64,000 nucleotides of DNA from Cocos nucifera (taxonomy: Eukaryota > Streptophyta > Magnoliopsida > Arecales > Arecaceae), in assembly GCA_006176705.1 (NCBI GenBank), contig QRFJ01001023.1, forward strand, positions 310,001-374,000. The letters are read 5' to 3'. The notes beneath the pieces were generated by a model. That model was not told the DNA's origin. It saw only the letters and a program-made list of their open reading frames with translations, and did not search any database. A program made the translations under genes and the position numbers. Below, piece after piece: positions 33,203 to 44,690 of the stretch; within the stretch, counting starts at the first letter, position 1; each line of letters opens with the position of its first letter.

Positions 33203-34539
33203 GAAAAATTAATTCTTAGAGTCCAAGATGAATATGTTACCTTTAATGTTTTTAAAGTAATTAAACATTCTAAAGAAAATCAAACTTATTTTTGAATTGA
33301 TATTATTGATAAATCAATACATAAGTATTCTTTAGAAAATAGGTTTGAGCATCCTATTACAACTCATATTGTCTAATCACAAGAGGGTGCAAATAAAAAT
33401 GTAAGTATACCTATTGAAATAGCACCGGATTAATCTAGCTTAGAGCTTTAAGAAAGTGAAGCTAAAGACTATAAATCAGAACTACTAGATAGATTATTTT
33501 TTTTTATTTTTGATTCTTTTCTTTTATTTTTCATAGTTTCTTGTTGCTCTTTTATGGCTCTGGCTTGTTTTCAATTTTGCAAAGAAAGATGAATGAGAGC
33601 TCAACCCAAATTTCAAAGCTTCAAAGAACAAGTCTAGGCTAATAAATCAAGTGTATTCTCTCCTATTCCTTATTGCATCCTTTATTTTTCTTTCTCCATT
33701 AAGACAATGTAGAATAAGTTGGGAGGTAGAGAAATTTTTATTTAAAAAAAATATATTTTTTTAAACTATGTATCAAGAAAGAGAATCTTGAACAAAATAG
33801 ACTCGAAAAAATAATAAAAGTTAGAAGTATTTGCTAATAAATGTAACGAGTTAAAGAGGTAATTTAGTTGGTCAAACTTTGAGTAGTCTACTTAGGTCAT
33901 CTAAAGACTATTAGCACTTCTAATTGCACATGCACACTAACAAGGCAAAGTAGGTATTGATTATAAGGCCAACTGAGGATTCAATTATCACTAAAAATTG
34001 ATAGTTAATATACATTCCAATCAAAAAAACTTGAATTTAAGGAAAGAGCTACTTGCCAAAATGAAAGTATAAAAAATAGAGTATATGTGGATTGCCTGAA
34101 GCTTAGTAACTAGATCTCTGCCCCTAAGTCAAGTGTGGAGGTTCATGTCAAATGGTGGAGGGAAGGCTAGGATGCTCAACACAAAAAAAAAAAAAGGCAA
34201 TGTGAAAGCTACCTTAATTTATGAGCTTAACTTGGGAGTGAATAGAAAATTAATCAAAATAGGTGATAAGAGAAGATACTTTTGTTCTTTAAGTTAATAC
34301 CTAAATGCTTGGTTAGTCTTCACAAACACAATTGCTATAAATTTTTAGATGTACTCTAAGAAAGTTTTTGATTGTACTGATTATAAAATTTGCTTGTAAA
34401 ACTTAATACTAAGTTAGTGGTGCTTCCTAAACTTTTTGAACTTTAAACCTAAATTTATCTTTGTGATGGAGGATCTTATTGAAATATGGTATTAAATAAA
34501 GCATTGCTAAGGGACTAGCAACGATTAAGTTAGGGGGTG
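33203..34539 (+). other. Athila-D 3' non-coding region
   Basis: After the linker the sequence jumps to text typical of the 3' end of Athila elements, with GACAATGTAGAATAAGTTGGGAGG at 33704-33727. The Athila-K counterpart reads ATAATGTCGATCAAGTTGGGAG on the minus strand near 56145. RT, RNase H and integrase have been lost. The stretch ends in the purine tract TAGGGGG (34531-34537). Confidence 0.7.
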
Positions 34540-36387
34540 TGATAAGTATTATAAATATAATAATAAAATACTAAATTATAAAATAAATTAATTTATTTTT
34601 AAAAATTTAATATTTTTATTTATCTTATGTAGGAAAGAAGGCAACCAATGTGAAGGGCTTAATTTTCTAGTTCAAACAAAATAAATTTCAAGCAAAACAG
34701 AGTTCAATTAGCCTTGGAATCAATTTTCAAAGAAAAAAAAATTTTAAAAATATATATTTAAAGCCAACCGATCCAGACCAAATTGGTTTGGAAAACCAGC
34801 TCAATCGGCCCAACCCGCCCGCCAGCCTGAACCACTGATGTCCTACTGATGTTAGAATTTTTCACAAGCCATGATGAATCGAAATAGTGCGCTGGGCAAG
34901 GCATTTTAGGGATTTCACGTGGTAGCGTGAGATGGGATTGGTGGAGAAGTCATTGATCCATGCAAGACCCAGCTCACGACTGATCTACCCAGGCCCATGG
35001 CATGATCCAACGACTGCTGTCGCTGGGTTTTGATCCAATGATTGATATCGAGGCACTAACAGATGGTGGATGCGGCTCCCAGTCAAGATCCAACGGCTAC
35101 TGTGAGATCTTGGTTTTAACTAAGCATCTGAGGCTTTCTTCTGCATGATCTGATGGTCGAGAATCCATCATCAAGGCGATCTGATGACTGTTATTGATTC
35201 TGATCAGATTTAGGAATATAATCAAAGTTTTTGAGCAATTTTGGGCCTTTTAATTCACATCCAACGGTCATAATGATCCAGGACTTCAATTTGAGTTGTT
35301 TTAGGAGTTTTAAACCAATTTTCAATAGGATTTCTTCCTAGAACTCCTTGTCAAAGGCCCTGCTCTATTTAAGGCCTGCTGTTGAGAAAAAAAAGAAAGA
35401 ACTTGGGAGATAGAGAGCAAAATAAAGAATAGAGAGGGAGGAATAGGGAGAGGTTTAGAGAGAGTTTTTATTTTATTTTATTTTTCTCTATTTCTTCTTT
35501 ATTTTTTTTCTTTTCTTCAAGACCAAGCAAGTAGCTCTCTCCTTCATCAAATTCTGCACACCAAGAGCAATAGATGATAAAATTTAGCAACAAGTAATTA
35601 TTTATTTAGATTTTTTGATGCTTTTTATTTTATTTACTATTTTTGTTCCTTTTACGATGAACTAATTTTTTTTTACTAAGGCTAAAGTATAGCCAGTCTT
35701 TTTGATACAATATTCAGAATGATTTACTTTTAATTTTATATTTTGTTCATGAGGAGTATATAAATCCATTCTTAATGCTTTTAGATTATTGGCTATCTTC
35801 TAATTGATTTCATGAATATAGATGATAGGGACTAAGTATGTCTATGTTATTGCTTCTTGATTTATATACCTTATATTTTGAATCAATTTGAGATTCATAT
35901 GCATGCAAAAATTTTAGTGCACTTTGGATGTAGCATATTTTAATTAGAGGATTTTATAGAGATTAATGTATCGATATTTATTTAAATTACTCCTGAATCC
36001 AAGGATAGTTAATAAATATTAATAGTTTTACTATACCTGAACCAAAGGATAGTGAATATCCTAGGAAACTCCATCGTCACATGAAACAAAATTAATCTAA
36101 TTATCTGAATATTATGTTGACTGAGTTGGTGAATCGATTGCCTTAGTATCCTATTGCTCTTGAATTAAACCCTAATAATTTATCCTCTCTATCTTCTTAC
36201 AATTTATTAATTATTTCTTTATTTCTTCTTATTTTCTTTATTTCTTATAAATCAATTCTCAAAATAAAGCTTAGGAAAGAGTTTTTCAGTACTTATTTTT
36301 CAATCCTCTAGGGACGATACTCTATTCATATACTTTATTACTTGATTGACTGGTGCACTTGCCATAGTGATAAATTAGCATGCATCA
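34540..36387 (+). repeat. Athila-D 3' LTR (about 1848 bp)
   Basis: It starts TGATAAGTATT after the purine tract and ends GCATGCATCA, so TGAT/ATCA form an inverted pair. It has an AT-rich head, a middle with ATCCAACGG and GATCTGATGG phrases, a TATTTAAGG box near 35367, a GA-rich run and a conserved CTAGGGACGATACTCT near the end (36308). Its 5' partner is outside the window. Athila-G gag starts at the next base. Confidence 0.82.
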
Positions 36388-37221
36388 GGGACATTCCTCT
36401 ATGACATGTTCTGGTGCACTATAGCCATTGCACATGGAAGTGGATACTTGGTTTATATTGGCTGATCTCTATAATTCTAAGGCCTCAACTCTATGGGCTA
36501 GGCTTGCTAATTCAGCTAGAAAGGTTTGGACATGGTGCATCCCTCCTCTTCTTGATGTGGGTTTGTCTATTTTCCTAGTTGCCTCCCATTGTAGACACTT
36601 TTTTGCTAGGTCCTCTAAAAATTATCATGCCTCATTAGCTTTCTTATACATGAATTAGCCCTAGCACATTGACTCTAGCATAGTTCTAGAATTTGGTTCT
36701 AAACCTTTATAAAAAGTTTGGCACAACCTTCAAATTTCTATCCCATGATGTGGGCATTGGCTTAAGAGATTCTTAAAATGATCTAGATATTTTCAGAATG
36801 ACTAACCTTCTAATTGATAAAATTGATTAATTTTATTTCTTAACTTGGTTATTTTGTGACGTGGAAAGAAATTCTTCAAGAATACTTTTACAAAGCCATC
36901 CCATGTTGTGATCAAGTTGTTGGGCAGACTATACAACCATCTTTTTGTATTTTTTTTGAGGATAAAATTAATCAACCTAAGTTTAATAGCATCTTCAAAG
37001 AGTTGGTGTATTCTCATAGTGTCACATACTTCCTCAAATTCTCTAATAAAAATATATGCATCTTCAACTCCAGTAAATTTAGGAAGCATATTAATGACTT
37101 GAGGTTTTAGCTCAAAGATGGTAGCAGTAGTTTGGGGTTGTCGAATATAGGATGGTTGGGTTGAGCCGACTGGATAGCAAAGGTCCATTAGGATTTGAGG
37201 TTCTTGATCTATCTCACTCAT
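36388..37221 (-). pseudogene. gag: Athila-G gag, truncated
   Basis: The start at 37221 opens 139 residues with MSEIDQEPQ, FELKPQVINMLPKFTG, EDAIKLRLINF and TTWDGFVKVFLKNFFPRHK, the standard order of Athila gag. After a stop at 36802 homology goes on in the same and shifted frames (SQCPHHGIEI, FYKGLEPNSRTML). Near 36410 EHVIEECP marks the decayed knuckle, and the gene then meets the Athila-D LTR. The role is capsid formation. Confidence 0.9.
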
Positions 37222-38275
37222 TATGGATTCAAAAATTTCTTGGATTAGGATAGGGTTTAGATCTGTTCTTACTAACTGACCAGATTTTCTTTTCCAAGTT
37301 GCTATTTTATAATTTAATTTTTAATTTTAATTTTTTTATTTTTTTAAAGTTTTTAGAGAGATGAGAGAAAAGAAAGAAAAGAATTCTAAAGATGAATCCT
37401 AAGGAGTCCTAAATCTAGAGATGAAAGAGAGAATAGTACTTTAATTAGATTTAAATTTAGTGTTAATTATAATCAAATTAGGCAAGCATGGACTTTCTAT
37501 CCTAGGGTTAACCTAAATCTAGACTGCTCCTAACTATTCCAAGACCATCTTTGAGCACTCCAAGCCTAAAGTTGGCTAACTAACAAGGCCAAGTAAGTAT
37601 AAGATATGGAAGGTTTTCTACTTATTGCTTTTCTTAGATACTAACTGAGTTGACCAGATCAGATAATGGAATCAATTAAAAATCATCTTTTTTAAACCAC
37701 TTGCCTTAGACACTGAGTAATTATCCAATTCGAATCCAATCTAACTCAAGGATTTTTCTATCCTATTGAGCTCGAATATCCTAGGGCCAACATCTAATTG
37801 ATTTTAAATTAAGGTCTGGATCAATGCAATATGAAGGGTGGTGATTTATAGGCTAAAGAAGGGTGATCAAATTCCCACATTATCTTGTTTAATAGGTTGT
37901 GCCCTTAAAATTAATTATGAAGATGCAATGCAAAGAAACAAGATGTCTAATTAAGTTAAAAATTAATTTTATTTTATATTTTTGTTATGCTAAATTAATT
38001 AAGTGTTATAAGATGTCAGTGATTTTTTAGGATTTATAGTTTTATCTTTTTATAGATATTTTTTAGTTTTTGATGGTATGATTTGGTAAAAGAAAGTACA
38101 TTCAAGTGATTAAGTCTTAAAAAGCAATAATTAATCTAAACTATAGAAAGAAAGAATCAATTATGAAAGACAGTAATAACTAGATAAATTTAAAGAGCAA
38201 TAAAAGATTTTTATATATTTTTTATTTTTAAATTAATTAATAAATATTTAATTAATTAAAGCAATCATGCTACAA
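37222..38275 (-). other. Athila-G leader between primer site and gag
   Basis: About 1 kb of AT-rich sequence without readable coding, rich in TTAATTAATT and homopolymer runs. Athila elements have long leaders, so this fits. Nothing else is seen. Confidence 0.65.
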
Positions 38276-38296
38276 TCATCAGCAATGATGCCAAAA
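38276..38296 (-). other. Athila-G primer-binding-site remnant
   Basis: The minus strand reads TTTTGGCATCATTGCTGATGA. It resembles TTTTGGCGCCGTTGCCGGGGA, the well-known start of Athila/Tat interiors, with differences that are nearly all C-to-T or G-to-A. It fixes the strand and the LTR end. Confidence 0.8.
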
Positions 38297-38299
38297 GTT

Positions 38300-39483
38300 T
38301 GATTGCTTGTCATTATAGCAACAAATAATAATTAAAATCGATCTTACTATTAATTAGGATAGTGGTGAGTTGGATGTCAATTTTCTCAAAAATTGAAGGT
38401 GGAGTTACGTTCAATTAAAAAATTTAAATTAATTTTTAAAAATAAAAAATTAAAGAGGATTGCTAAAGATTTTAGCAAATTAAATAAAAAAGCAAGTACT
38501 TAATTAATTAAGATTTTTGAATTAATTAAAAATATTTTGAAATTTTGAATCCATCTCTAGTAGGGTTGTTGTAATTTTTTTAATGTAAGTATTTAAATTT
38601 TAAGAATTTAGTTATGATTATAATTTATTTTCTTAGAGTATGAATTGTATCTCTCGATTATGGTTCATGTCAATAGAATCATAAATTATTTAATACTTTA
38701 ATTCTTAAAATTTTATAACATTTCTTTTAATGATTTATATCTAAAGTAAACTATTAATTTGAGTATGGATTATATCTCTCGATCACAATCCATCTCAATA
38801 AATATAATTTATTTAGATCTTTTAATCAATAATAAACATATCAAAAAGTTAAGATTTTATGCGTAAAGATAAATTTCATTAAAAACTAAGTAAGAGAACA
38901 TGTTGCATAAAAAGCAATTATAAAAGTTTAATAAAAAAAATGTACAATCCATGCTTAAAAAATTCATCTACTCTTCTAGAATTTAGCTCCTTAGCCATGC
39001 ATGATTGATGATCTGCTCACTCTCGGCATCTTCAAAGCTCCTCGGATGATAGACAAAAGAAGAAGAAAGGTGGAAGAAAGGAGGAGAAGAGAGAAGAAGA
39101 GAGGGTGGAGGCTCTATTTAAGAGAATTTGGCTATATTTATGGCATAGAGGAACTATCTCTAGTCTCAGGGTATAGAGGGATTTAAATAGAGAGAAAAAC
39201 AAGGCTTGTGGAGTCCTTTCTAGAGTCAAAATTTGAGTCTAGATTGAATTAAACCTTGTTGAAGAATCTTGACCATTGGATCTGCATCAAACATCCTAAA
39301 ATCCATCAAAATATTGCTGCTTATCTCCAGATCATCACCCTGATCAAATTTAGACCTTCAGATCAGTCCTAGGATCGCACCATGTCCAAACCTTTCTAGA
39401 TTAAATTGGAGATCCAATGAATGACTAAAATCACAATCAATCAGGATCCAATGAATGTGAGCGATCTCCAATTTAAAATACTT
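38300..39483 (-). repeat. Athila-G 5' LTR, outer part missing
   Basis: On the minus strand it ends AGCAATCA at 38300. It contains a TATTTAAAT box and a GAAAG/CTTCTTCTCT-rich stretch near 39060-39190. Upstream phrases such as GATCCAATGGTCAAGATTC are akin to those in the Athila-D LTR. At 39483/39484 it stops and the interior of the Copia-H LTR begins. Confidence 0.75.
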
Positions 39484-41542
39484 TCGACCGTAAGATCATC
39501 ATGAGGATGGTGATTGATCTGGAAGGTTGGTGTACAATCGCTTCTTTATAGTAGATGAGTCTTGAGTCTATGGTGTAGAGACATCAGAGTAAGAGTATAG
39601 ATACTCATTAGAGAACAAGGACACTGAACCTGACCACCTCAAGCAGTCATAAGGAAGTCTACCTTCTCATCGATGACTAGCTCGAAGCTACAGTGGCGTG
39701 TCTGGTTCTTTAACCTAAGGTGCATCGACAGTTCACCTTATGGGTGTTATAGTTTGACTACACCATGACTCGATCTCCTAGTCATTCAAAATCCTGAGGT
39801 ATATGTTAGCTATAGCATGTTCATTGTAGAAATTGGATCGCACCAAAAGAGAATCTATCTACCTCAGTAGATAAGGAGCAGCCCTATAATGGTCATAAGA
39901 ATCAAATCCATAAGCCCATGGCCATGGCAGAGTGAAATAATAGAAAGAGTTTCTATTAAAGTTTTCAAATCGAACTTGAATCAAATGATTAAATCATATG
40001 ACAAAAATTAGGGTTTAACGAGTTCATCTTAACCCTAATCTGATCGGGGCTCAAGATAGAAGAACTTAATCACACATGTAACTGCACCAAGAGATTTATT
40101 TTTAATTTTGATGGATTGCCATGATATACTGTTAGGTATCACTGGTGGATTTCGGAACCAATTAGAATGATTTGGATGATTGATCATTCTAGTTGTTTGA
40201 ATCAGAAAAGTTTTGATCCATCGAAAGGTGTTTCGATGATGTCGATGATAAAGATCATGATATATCTCATTATCATATAGAACTGAATCTAACTGGATCA
40301 CACAAACAAGGGTTTGGATCTGGATATCATTAATAGGACTAATCCAGTTTAATTGATTTGAATTAGATTCAATTAGGTTCAAAAAAATCGTGCTAGCACA
40401 CGATTAAGTCTAATGTTCTCCTTCTATAATCATTAAAAATTATCTCGACTAAGCCAAATATGTTTGTGCTCACTCAGGTACCTTTACTTGTTCTGATTGG
40501 AGCTTCTCTAGGTTAAAAAAAGATTGTCTTAATTTATGAGATAAATTTGAGACAACACCTACCATTTTTCGTCACCTGCAAATTCTTGTCTTTTGACTTT
40601 GGTCAAATGTTGACTTTTGATACTTAGACATCTGCCCATATATCATGCACCCATTGGAGAGCAAATAGGGGCTTGTCCCCTTGCTAGAAAGAGGAAAGGA
40701 GGGGGTGCATGCCTAGGGAGGCGTGCGCCTAAGGATAGAGATGCCTGGAGTTCCATACAGATGGGACGCCAGGTTGCTTCTTAGAATCAAACTAAGTGAC
40801 GCCAAGGGACTCTACTTTGACCAGTCTTGGCACCACCTAAGGGTGTTGGAGAGGGGTTTTCATCTGATTGGATCAGGTGATATCATTCCATCAATCAAAT
40901 TTAGATCTAATTGTATGAAGAGATGTGATTGGCTGGGATGATGTAGCACTGCATGGCGCAGCAGGGTCTATAAAAATCCTATCTGCACCTAGCTTTAGAG
41001 AGGTTCACCCTTAGCCCATGCCACATTGCTCTCTCCCTCTCTCCTTCATGCCTACATCTGATCCTCTCTCTCCTCTCCATGCCTAAGAGGTTTTGGGCTC
41101 TAGTTTGGTGGGATCCAGGTAAGAGAAAAGCGATAAGAAAGGAAGAAGGCAACACTGCTGTAAGAGAAGACATCAAATCTTCAAAAGCTATTTTGAAGAT
41201 CTTCAAGATCAGATCCAAATCTAATCTTTAGAGAAAAGATTAAAAAGGAGGAGATATCCAGATTTTGTCCAAGTGGATACCCATAGAGGCTAGGCGATTG
41301 CATGGCTACATTCAGAACCTCAGACAATTAGCAGGATCATCATAGGATAATTAGATTACCCAAGAACAAGGTATAAATTAAATCTAATTTAATTTATTTT
41401 TATTTTATTTTATTAGATCTATAAAATTAGATCTAAAAGGTATTAGATTTGATTTAGATTTAAGAAGAAAATTTTTGAAATATTCTTCTTGATCAAATCA
41501 GATCTGAACGAACTGGATCCAGAAAATAGTTTTTTTCCTTCA
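39484..41542 (+). repeat. Copia-H 5' LTR, 5'-truncated (2059 bp)
   Basis: The text begins at the equivalent of base 47598 of the 3' LTR (CGACCGTA.GA.CATCATGAG) and ends TTTTTTCCTTCA, two bases before the primer site. TATAAAA lies at 40969. The missing head means this copy cannot supply a complete U3. Confidence 0.93.
40969..40975 (+). promoter_or_regulatory. TATA box of the Copia-H 5' LTR
   Basis: TATAAAA, matched by TATAAAA at 49083 in the 3' LTR and by equivalent boxes in Copia-A and Copia-L. Upstream U3 is truncated, so activity is doubtful. Confidence 0.6.
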
Positions 41543-41544
41543 AC

Positions 41545-41556
41545 TGGTATCAGAAC
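41545..41556 (+). other. Copia-H primer-binding site
   Basis: TGGTATCAGAAC, one base from TGGTATCAGAGC, complementary to initiator-Met tRNA. It lies two bases inside the 5' LTR. Confidence 0.93.
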
Positions 41557-43395
41557 TAGGTTTCCATAACTTATTTAGATCTAATTTAAATTTATTTTTG
41601 ATCAAATAATTAGGTGATTTAAGATGTCACATGAGATGTTATTAGATCTAAAATCAAAAAAATTAAAATTAAATAATTTAGATCTAAGTTCTACAAGATG
41701 CATGACTAGTTATAGAATAGAATTATTCTATGTATAGTCTTGCATGATCATAATTTAATTTGATTAAGTTATAAATTTATATCAATTTATTTATTATTTT
41801 ATGATATTATAAATATTATAATAAGATCTAAAAAATAGAAAATAAAATTATTTAATTTTTGATTCATATGAGATATGATGAATGCATGTTTAGACTAGTT
41901 GTAGAATAGTTCCACATAATTATCTAGAATAGAATTTATTTTGATGTGATCAATTTAAATTTAATTTTTTATATAATTATGAGATAATTTAGATCTAAAA
42001 ATATGCATGATATGATACATGAGATGTATGCAAAATATATTTATAGTTAGATCAATTTTTATATATGAGATATATGATGTAGATCTAACTAGTTTTGTAG
42101 TTTTTATATTTCTAATTAAGGCATTCTCCTTGATCATCCAATCATAAGAATAAAGTCGGATTTAAATATCCTCTCATCTCATTTGATGGGTTGTTCTTAA
42201 GATGTGTAGGGGTACTGCGCGTTCGTCCTTAATCAAAAATTAAAAACTTATTTTTTGTAAAATCTTAGATCCTGAAATCCTAGGATTTTATTTATATATT
42301 TTATTTATGAATCCTAAATTTAATTAAAAATTAAGATTATGAAATATGTTAGATCTAAAATTGAGAATTTAAGATCTAAGATATATTTATAAAATTAGGT
42401 TCAGGCTTAAGTAGCTCAATTAGGTCTAAGCGGTTGATCAAATCGAACCAAGAGTTGGTTAGATGGGATCAAGAGTGCTTAAACTGACCAGTCTAATAGG
42501 ATTAAGTCTAGATCAAGATCGAGTCACATAAGTGATCGATCAAGCTAAGACCTAATTAGGCTCAATGGTTAGAGTCTGGATTGTAAGCTAATCTGATTGG
42601 TTCTAGCTCAACAATTTGTGTCTAAGGTAAGTTTGGCAGATACGATCGACTGATTTTTAATTGAGAGCTACTCAACTTGAATGCGTTCTTATCGAGTTAA
42701 TGGCATATCTCTTCCATCGGTCCAACTTACCTGACCATATTTATTGGCTCAGTCCGGATCTGAGGTGGTCAATAATCCGAGCTAACCCATGCCACTAGAT
42801 TAGTCATAATGGTTATGACTATGTCAAGTCTAGTTTAATGAGACCTAAATCAAATCTTCCTAAGAAAAGATTAAGTCTAAGGTCTTCCACCATTGAAGAT
42901 GTGCGGGCTCTTCCCAGGATTGATTATTCTCGATGGGTTACAGTGGTTCAGTTGCATCAAAAAGATGCAACCATGTCTATTAAGCATTGGATGCTATAGG
43001 CTAGAGGATGGATTGGGCTCAATATTTTGGATATGATGAGAGACTCAATTAGGAATCCAATCTAGACAAATGGTGGATCTGACTTAACTAAGGAGTGGAT
43101 CAATATTCTAGGCACGGTGAGATTCATGAATTAGAGATCAAGTTTGGGTGCACCATGATTAGAGAATCATTGAATAAGAGTTGTTCACTCATTGGCTAAC
43201 CCATCACCAATAATTATTAGGTGAGGTGATGAGTCAGTTGGTGGGACCACGCCACTCACTAGAAATCATTAATCGTGAAGATTTTTGCATCTCTACAAAG
43301 GAAGTGTAGGGATTCGAGAAAATAGTGAGAGCTAATTTATATAAAAATAAAACTTCTAAACAAATTGATCAAGTCTTAATTGCAATATCTAACTA
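41557..43395 (+). other. Copia-H leader
   Basis: About 1.8 kb without open reading, rich in AGATCTAA and TAATTTAG tracts in its first half. The middle (42540-42900) resembles the Copia-E leader, including TCTAAGGTAAGT. The piece 42624-42632 (AAGGTAAGT) fits a perfect plant 5' splice site; no matching acceptor was proven. Gag starts at the end of the stretch. Confidence 0.6.
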
Positions 43396-44225
43396 GAAAC
43401 TTTGACTCTCTATAGAAAAATATCTACGTCCAATCCACTAGCACGTATCCTGGACACCCATAGACTAACCAAACCCAATTATAGAGATTGGCTTCGAAAC
43501 TTCAAAATTATTTTAGATTTTGAGATGTTAACTCATGTATTAGATCAGGGCCCTCCCACGTTATCAGTTTATCCATCCGTTGAATAGAGAGCATCTCTTG
43601 ATAAGTGGATGAATGAAGATAACAAGGCAAGATACTACATGTTGGGCTCGATGTCTGATGAGCTTCAGCGCCAATATGAAGATATCAGGATTGCTCACTA
43701 AATGTTGGCTCACCTATAAGAGATGTTTGGTAAACAGAGTCACGCAGCCAAGTATCAAGTCACTAAATGACTATTCAAGGCTAAAATGCGTGATGGACAG
43801 TCAGTTCAAGATCATTGTCTAATGATGATCAAGGACTTGAAAGAGCTTGAGAAGCTCAGAGTGAAGTTGGATCTGGATCTGCAAAATGATATAATTCTGC
43901 AATCTTTGACTGATATATATGGGCAGTTCATCATGAACTACCATATGCATAAACTTTAAAATTCCTTGGTCGAGCTTATGAATATGCTGGTTACTGCTGA
44001 GCTTTCTATGAAAGGTTCTAAAGGCTCAATGCTTGCTATGAAATGAACTTCTTCCAAGAAAAAATCTTTTAGAAAGAAGAAAAAATCTGTGAAAAAGCAG
44101 GTGGAAGAAGGAAAGAAGAAAAAGATAGAGCTGAAGAAGAAAGCCATTGACAAAGGAAAGTAATTTTATTACAACACTAATGGCCACTGAAAGCGGAACT
44201 GCACTATTTACTTGGCCACCCTAAA
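43396..44225 (+). pseudogene. gag: Copia-H gag, decayed
   Basis: The expected start lies at about 43424, where ATA replaces ATG before TCTACG. Text then reads LARILDTHRLTKPNYRDWL, ARYYMLGSMSDELQ, KDLKELEKLRVKLD. A lysine-rich tract follows at 44060-44150. The knuckle that is CFHCNSDGHWKRNC in Copia-L has lost cysteines here (FYYNTNGH, stop, KRNC). At least five in-frame stops, no obvious frameshift. Gag would bind element RNA. Confidence 0.93.
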
Positions 44226-44690
44226 GAATAAGGAGGCAGGTCCTTCTAGAGGTATGCTCGTTATTGAGTCTAACCTTACGATTTCTTCTGCATCTAGTTG
44301 GATGCTTGACTCTGGTTCTAGTGCTCATTTGTGCACTTCCATACAGAATCTTGAGGATAGCAAAAGGCTGAGGGATGGTGAGATGATCCTACACATCAAA
44401 AATGGAGCAAGAATTGCTGCTGTGGTCATGGGAACATAGCCTCTTCGACTACCATCTGATTTAGACTTAGTATTAAAAGATTGTTATTATGTGCTTGCAG
44501 CAAGCAGAAATTTGATTTCTATTTCATGCCTAGCACTAGAAGGCTATGTAATTAGTTTTCTTAAAGATCATTATAAAATTCTTTATGAAAGAAATAAAAT
44601 TACAGGTGATTTTTTTATTAACGGTCTTTACTAGTTACATATTGATGTATCTATTTTTTATATCGAGCAAAATATGAATGCCATGAAATG
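44226..44690 (+). pseudogene. pol: Copia-H aspartic protease
   Basis: Active site MLDSGSSAHLC near 44310, with D-S-G intact. It continues with KDCYYVLAASRNLISISCLA near 44480, as in copia proteases. A stop at 44437-44439 (GT then stop) and others at 44631 and 44686 break the frame. Confidence 0.92.

Larger units (their letters stand above)
14970..36387 (+). mobile_element. Athila-D: Ty3/gypsy element of the Athila type, gag-protease only, split by Copia-E
   Basis: Pieces in order: gag N-terminus (14982-15231), interruption by Copia-E (15232-31254), rest of gag (31255-32689), protease (32860-33202), a long non-coding 3' part, a purine tract, and a 3' LTR (34540-36387). The protease has the Athila signature CDLGASIN. 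No RT, RNase H or integrase is found between protease and LTR, so this copy is a deletion form. Its 5' LTR must be left of the window. It sits in the gag of Athila-G. Confidence 0.85.
36388..39483 (-). mobile_element. Athila-G: 5' part of an Athila-type Ty3/gypsy element
   Basis: The minus strand shows a 5' LTR tail (39483-38300), a gypsy primer-site remnant, a ~1-kb leader and gag (37221 down to 36388). Gag is cut by Athila-D. The LTR is cut at its outer side, where Copia-H begins. It is the oldest recognisable layer of the left stack. Confidence 0.85.

Noticed and set aside
36428..37110. Plus-strand frames of 64-84 residues
   Set aside because: They are shadows of the minus-strand Athila-G gag.
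40723..40941. A 72-residue frame also present at 48837-49055
   Set aside because: Both are equivalent positions in the two LTRs of Copia-H; no domain, and other family LTRs break it.
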